Assembly: GCA_902463725.1 (NCBI GenBank) | Contig: CABQGK010000004.1 | Span: 124,001-188,000 of the forward strand | DNA from: an uncultured Sutterella sp. | Lineage (GTDB): Bacteria; Pseudomonadota; Gammaproteobacteria; Burkholderiales; Burkholderiaceae_F | Reading direction: 5' to 3' | Length of the DNA: 64,000 nt | Part shown: in pieces, positions 60,874-64,000 of the stretch | Layout: each line of letters begins with the position of its first letter | How positions within the stretch are numbered: the first letter of the stretch is position 1 | Made by a program: the position numbers and the translations under genes | Notes under the pieces: model-generated | Databases searched by the model: none | What the model saw: the letters and a program-made list of their open reading frames with translations, nothing else | Told to the model about the DNA's origin: nothing

Positions 60874-61638
60874 ATGACCCATATGGACGAAGTAACGAGC
60901 ACAGACTTACAAAATCCCGAACAACTAACAGCCCGTGCCATGGTTTACGGGAAAACGCCGTGGCTCGTGCCCGAGGCGCCCAGACGTCTAAGGGAGTTTT
61001 TGCTAGAGCACGGCACGCCGCTAACGCTACGCAGAGGCGAAACGCTTCCCTTTGGCGCGCAGAGTCGTATCTCACTCGTGGAAGACGGACTTATCGGCAC
61101 GCTTCCCTTGCATCTCGGGGACACAAACCGAGTGTGCGGGCTCTTTGGCGCTGGTAGCGTCATGGGCCTTGTGATGGCGTTGAGAATGGGCAATACGCGG
61201 CCTGCCTCTTCTGGGATGCAGATTTTCTCGAAGGTCTTTGTTGAGGCAAGGCTTCGCGCTGTGCCGATCGAGCGGTTTCTGACGTGGTTCTCCACGCTCT
61301 CTGAGGCGGACTCACAGGCGCTCTATCGCGCGGCAATTCTGATCACTGAGAGTCAACTCGAGGGCGTTTTTGTCAACGATATCTATCCCGTGCACGTGCG
61401 GCTCCTGATTGTGCTTGAGGTACTCGGGCGTGGCCGTGCTGTCAGCGAGGATGGCCTAGTGGAACTTGCCCATGGACTAACACTCGCGGACATCGCCCAG
61501 ATACTGCATACGAAGCGTGAGATGGTATCGCGCGCATTTTCCCTAGCGCAACGCGCAGGGGTGGTGGTGCGGCGCGGCCGTGTCTTGGGCTATTCTCCCT
61601 CGGCGCTCGGTGTGGCGCTCAAGCGGGCGCTCTCTTAG
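60874..61638 (+). CDS. Crp/Fnr-family transcriptional regulator without iron-sulfur cysteines
   Basis: 254 residues from ATG at 60874 (60883 also possible; neither has a clear ribosome site). An N-terminal cyclic-nucleotide-binding-type beta roll (LTLRRGETLPFG, LFGAGSVMGLVMAL), a dimer helix and a C-terminal winged helix GLTLADIAQILHTKREMVSRAFSLAQRAG form the Crp/Fnr pattern. Only one Cys is seen, so it is not an oxygen-sensing FNR. It may sense a small organic ligand and control the adjacent flavin reductase. Convergent with the aryl-polyene-type genes. Confidence 0.88.
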   Translation: MTHMDEVTSTDLQNPEQLTARAMVYGKTPWLVPEAPRRLREFLLEHGTPLTLRRGETLPFGAQSRISLVEDGLIGTLPLHLGDTNRVCGLFGAGSVMGLVMALRMGNTRPASSGMQIFSKVFVEARLRAVPIERFLTWFSTLSEADSQALYRAAILITESQLEGVFVNDIYPVHVRLLIVLEVLGRGRAVSEDGLVELAHGLTLADIAQILHTKREMVSRAFSLAQRAGVVVRRGRVLGYSPSALGVALKRALS

Positions 61639-61680
61639 AGTACGCCCGCCTCACACTTTGCTCGGCGTGCCTCAGGCCTA

Positions 61681-62919
61681 TTACGCTCTCCAGCGTCGGA
61701 AAATGAGTGAGGTGTTCACGCCGCCAAAGGCAAAGTTGTTGCTCATGACGAACTCGGTGTCGATGTGGCGCTCCTCGCCCATGATGTAATCGAGTTTCCC
61801 GCATTCGGGATCGGGCTCTGTCAGGTTCAAGGTTGGGCTAAACCAGCCCTCACGCATCATTTCAATGGCAAACCACGCTTCGAGCGCGCCACAAGCGCCG
61901 AGTGTATGCCCAAAGAAACTCTTCATGGAGCTCACAGGAAGGCGACTGCCAAAGACTGCTTCGGTGGCAAGGCTCTCGGCAACGTCGCCACGACCCGTGG
62001 CCGTACCGTGAGCGCTCAGGTAGCCGATCTGCTCGGGGGTGAGATTCGCATCCGTGAGTGCATCCCGAATGCAGCGCTCAATCGTGATGCGGTTGGGCTG
62101 TGTGATGTGTGTTGCGTCACAGTTGGTGGCAAAGCCCGCGACTTCAGCGTAGATGGTGGCACCACGCGCTTGAGCGTGCTCGAGTGATTCAAGTACCAAG
62201 GCGCCAGCGCCCTCCCCAATGACAAGCCCGTCACGGCTACGGTCAAACGGTTTTGGCGTGAGGCTCGGGCTGTCATTCAGGGTGCTCGTAGCAAAGAGCG
62301 TGTCAAAGACCGCTACTTCCGAGGGGCTCAGCTCCTCGGCGCCGCCCGCGACCATTGCGTCCTGCATGCCGTAACGGATTGCTTCATAGGCGTAGCCGAT
62401 GGCTTGCGAGCCCGAGGTGCACGCAGAGCTTGTGGGGATGACGCGACCTGTAAGGCCAAAGAAAAGCCCAGCGTTGACCGCGGTGGTATGCGGCATCATC
62501 TGTACGTAGCTTGTGGCGGTGATTTTGCGTGTGGATTTTTCTGTGAGCATCGCCGCAAAGTCGCAGACTGCGTCCACCCCGCCCGTGCATGAGCCAAAGG
62601 CGATGCCGACGCGCCCCCCTTTTAGAAAAGCTTCATCCTCAAGGAGCCCAGCGGCTTCTAGGGCATACTCCGAGGCACGCGTTGCCATGAGTGATACGCG
62701 CGACATGCTGCGCGTGCGCTTGCGCGTATAGTGCTCGGGTAGCGTAAAGTCCCGAACGGGCGCTGCGAGCTTCGCGTTCATGCCGCTGATCTCATCCCAC
62801 TCGGGCATGGCGCAGACCGCGTTTTTGCGTGCGAGAAGCTCCGCGCGTACCGTATCCCAGCTTTCCCCAAAGGCGGTCACGCCGCCCATTCCGGTTACGA
62901 CAACTCGACGTTCACGCAT
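61681..62919 (-). CDS. Beta-ketoacyl-ACP synthase of an aryl polyene type cluster
   Basis: 412-residue FabF-like KS with the complete Cys-His-His triad: PTSSACTSGSQAIGY, HGTATGRGD and KSFFGHTLGACG. It condenses malonyl-ACP with a growing acyl chain. Directly upstream, with a 1-nt ATGA overlap, is a FabG-like reductase, and before that a dehydratase. The order DH-KR-KS matches apeP-apeQ-apeR at the end of the E. coli aryl polyene cluster. Aryl polyenes are membrane pigments that protect from oxidative stress. The cluster continues beyond the right edge. Confidence 0.85.
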   Translation of the reverse strand: MRERRVVVTGMGGVTAFGESWDTVRAELLARKNAVCAMPEWDEISGMNAKLAAPVRDFTLPEHYTRKRTRSMSRVSLMATRASEYALEAAGLLEDEAFLKGGRVGIAFGSCTGGVDAVCDFAAMLTEKSTRKITATSYVQMMPHTTAVNAGLFFGLTGRVIPTSSACTSGSQAIGYAYEAIRYGMQDAMVAGGAEELSPSEVAVFDTLFATSTLNDSPSLTPKPFDRSRDGLVIGEGAGALVLESLEHAQARGATIYAEVAGFATNCDATHITQPNRITIERCIRDALTDANLTPEQIGYLSAHGTATGRGDVAESLATEAVFGSRLPVSSMKSFFGHTLGACGALEAWFAIEMMREGWFSPTLNLTEPDPECGKLDYIMGEERHIDTEFVMSNNFAFGGVNTSLIFRRWRA

Positions 62920-63656
62920 CAGAGCATCCCTCCATTGATGGAAATGACCTGACGGGTGATGTAACCCGCGGCATCACTCATGAGGAAAGCAACGAGCTTG
63001 GCTACTTCGTCGGGCTGTCCAAAGCGCTTCATCGGAATCATGCTCATCGCGTGCTCGAGCGCGAGCTCGTTCATCTCAACGATATCCGTTTCGATGAGCC
63101 CTGGGGCCACGGCATTGACGGTGATGTTGCGTGAGGCCAGCTCCACCGCAAGCGCTTTCGTTGCTCCAATGAGTCCCGCTTTGGCGGCCGAGTAGTTCAC
63201 TTGTCCCCGGTTACCCATGATCCCTGAGACGGAGCTCATCGTAACGATGCGCCCGCCCTGACGGGCACGCACCATGGGCATGATGGTGGGGTGCACGACA
63301 TTGAAAAAGCCAGTGAGGTCGACATCGATGACGCGATCCCAATCCTCATCAACTAGCGCGGGGAACGCGCCGTCACGGGTGATGCCCGCGTTCACTAGCA
63401 CGCCCCAATAAGCGCCGTGCTGCGCGATGTCCGCGTCAATCGCCTTGCGTGCCGCGTCGCGATCCGATACGTCAAAGGGGAGGGCGCGAGCGCTCCCCGC
63501 CACGCGCGCTACGTCGTCAAGCACGCCCGCAAGCGCCTCCGGACTGCGGGCGTTCAGCACAAGGTCAAAGCCCGCACGGGCAAGCTCGAGCGCACAGGCG
63601 CGCCCAATGCCGCGCGAAGCACCAGTGATGAGGATGGTTTTCTTTTTGTCGGTCAT
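62919..63656 (-). CDS. FabG-like 3-ketoacyl-ACP reductase of the same cluster
   Basis: 245-residue short-chain dehydrogenase. The NADPH motif is TGASRGIGRACALELARAG, then NAGITRD, the catalytic Ser in VTMSSVSGIMGN and the YSAAK tetrad Tyr/Lys. It reduces 3-ketoacyl-ACP in polyene chain growth and corresponds to ApeQ by position between the dehydratase and KS genes. Its stop overlaps the KS start. Confidence 0.88.
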   Translation of the reverse strand: MTDKKKTILITGASRGIGRACALELARAGFDLVLNARSPEALAGVLDDVARVAGSARALPFDVSDRDAARKAIDADIAQHGAYWGVLVNAGITRDGAFPALVDEDWDRVIDVDLTGFFNVVHPTIMPMVRARQGGRIVTMSSVSGIMGNRGQVNYSAAKAGLIGATKALAVELASRNITVNAVAPGLIETDIVEMNELALEHAMSMIPMKRFGQPDEVAKLVAFLMSDAAGYITRQVISINGGML

Positions 63657-63717
63657 GTGTTTAGCTTATTTGTTGTTATCGCTGAGTGTGTCAGCTCAGC
63701 TGTCGGTGTTTGTCATT

Positions 63718-64000
63718 TTAGTGGTTTGTGCGCGAAAAGAGCGCAGGCATTTCACGCACTAGCGGCTGATAAACAGTGATTCGGCCGCGAGCGAGCTCAC
63801 GTCCCTCAAGTGTCACCGCGCCCTCAAAGGTGGCGAGCTGCCCCTCTTGAAGGAGCTTTTGCATATGGGTGATGACTGTGCCAGTCGCGGGCACAGCCGC
63901 CTCGAGAAACTTTGCTTGTCTTACTGAGAGGAGAAAGCCAACTTCGGCAGGCGTTTCCCCTTCGGGGGCTGCCACGCCCGCGCTTTTTCGTGCTCCCGCC
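63718..64000 (-). CDS. 3-hydroxyacyl-ACP dehydratase (ApeP-like), N-terminus beyond window
   Basis: The last 93 residues of a hot-dog-fold dehydratase, open through the right edge; the GTG at 63975 is internal, not the start. The segment VGFLLSVRQAKFLEA... to ELARGRITVYQPLVREMP resembles the C-terminus of ApeP-like dehydratases, with the characteristic LxRGRxTVYQP strand. It is 61 nt upstream of the KR gene on the same strand, in the ape order. It would remove water from 3-hydroxyacyl-ACP to form the polyene double bonds. Confidence 0.75.
   Translation of the reverse strand, partial: AGARKSAGVAAPEGETPAEVGFLLSVRQAKFLEAAVPATGTVITHMQKLLQEGQLATFEGAVTLEGRELARGRITVYQPLVREMPALFSRTNH

Noticed and set aside
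1..64000. tRNA, rRNA, CRISPR arrays, insertion sequences
   Set aside because: No T-loop consensus (GGTTCRANNCC) within a tRNA-like context, no regularly spaced repeats, and no transposase-like protein were seen.

Overview
The window looks like chromosomal DNA of an anaerobic or microaerobic gut betaproteobacterium, most likely of the Sutterellaceae (Sutterella/Parasutterella type). This rests on several Tat-exported 'fumarate-reductase-like' flavoproteins partnered with small tetraheme cytochromes c, a DMSO-reductase-family molybdoenzyme, a quinol-type NO reductase, a Nim-type flavoprotein and roughly 55-58% GC by eye. The taxon is an inference. I see no rRNA, tRNA, CRISPR array or insertion sequence.

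Layout. 1-7.8 kb holds amino-acid metabolism: a partial family-3 amidohydrolase behind a lysine-riboswitch-like leader, the hom-lysC-asd operon (minus) and the divergent thrC-thrB operon (plus). 7.8-12.9 kb is an AT-richer island holding one Type ISP restriction-modification gene, split by a one-base frame error in a C7/G7 tract. 13.2-17.6 kb is a metQ - M20 amidohydrolase - metN - metI uptake operon with a long leader. 17.7-19.6 kb is a TetR/old-yellow-enzyme pair. 19.8-22.7 kb has two tunnel-fold (CYTH) genes and a Na/Pi cotransporter. 22.9-26.5 kb has a LysR regulator, a DASS transporter and a Nim-like protein. 26.6-27.5 kb encodes a third, exported CYTH-like protein.

27.7-42.4 kb is a respiratory region. 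It holds an exported type I 3-dehydroquinate dehydratase, a TtrSR-like two-component system, a flavin reductase with fumarate-reductase-type arginines, a Tat-exported TIM-barrel protein, two flavin reductase/tetraheme cytochrome pairs, an AraC regulator and a Ser-ligated molybdoenzyme behind a perfect FNR box. 42.7-46.8 kb holds a DsbA-like protein, a UvrD-like helicase, an S24-like protein lacking the catalytic Lys, and MdaB. 47.1-51.7 kb is a second TtrSR-like system in one operon with a tetraheme cytochrome and a flavin reductase. 52-59 kb has a class II Fic protein, an M20 hydrolase/transporter pair, qNOR behind an NsrR-type palindrome, and PncA. 59.2-61.6 kb has a fifth flavin reductase and a Crp/Fnr-type regulator. 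61.7-64 kb is the end of an aryl-polyene-type cluster (KS, KR, DH).

How the genes work together. Exported flavin reductases probably take electrons from the quinol pool through tetraheme cytochromes and reduce small unsaturated molecules. Several have a regulator next door, which suggests each serves a different electron acceptor. The most intriguing locus is 27.6-34.0 kb. Sensing, dehydration of a dehydroquinate-like compound, enoate reduction and a dehydroshikimate-dehydratase-like TIM barrel are all predicted there to be periplasmic, which suggests respiration of a quinate/shikimate-derived compound. This is a hypothesis.
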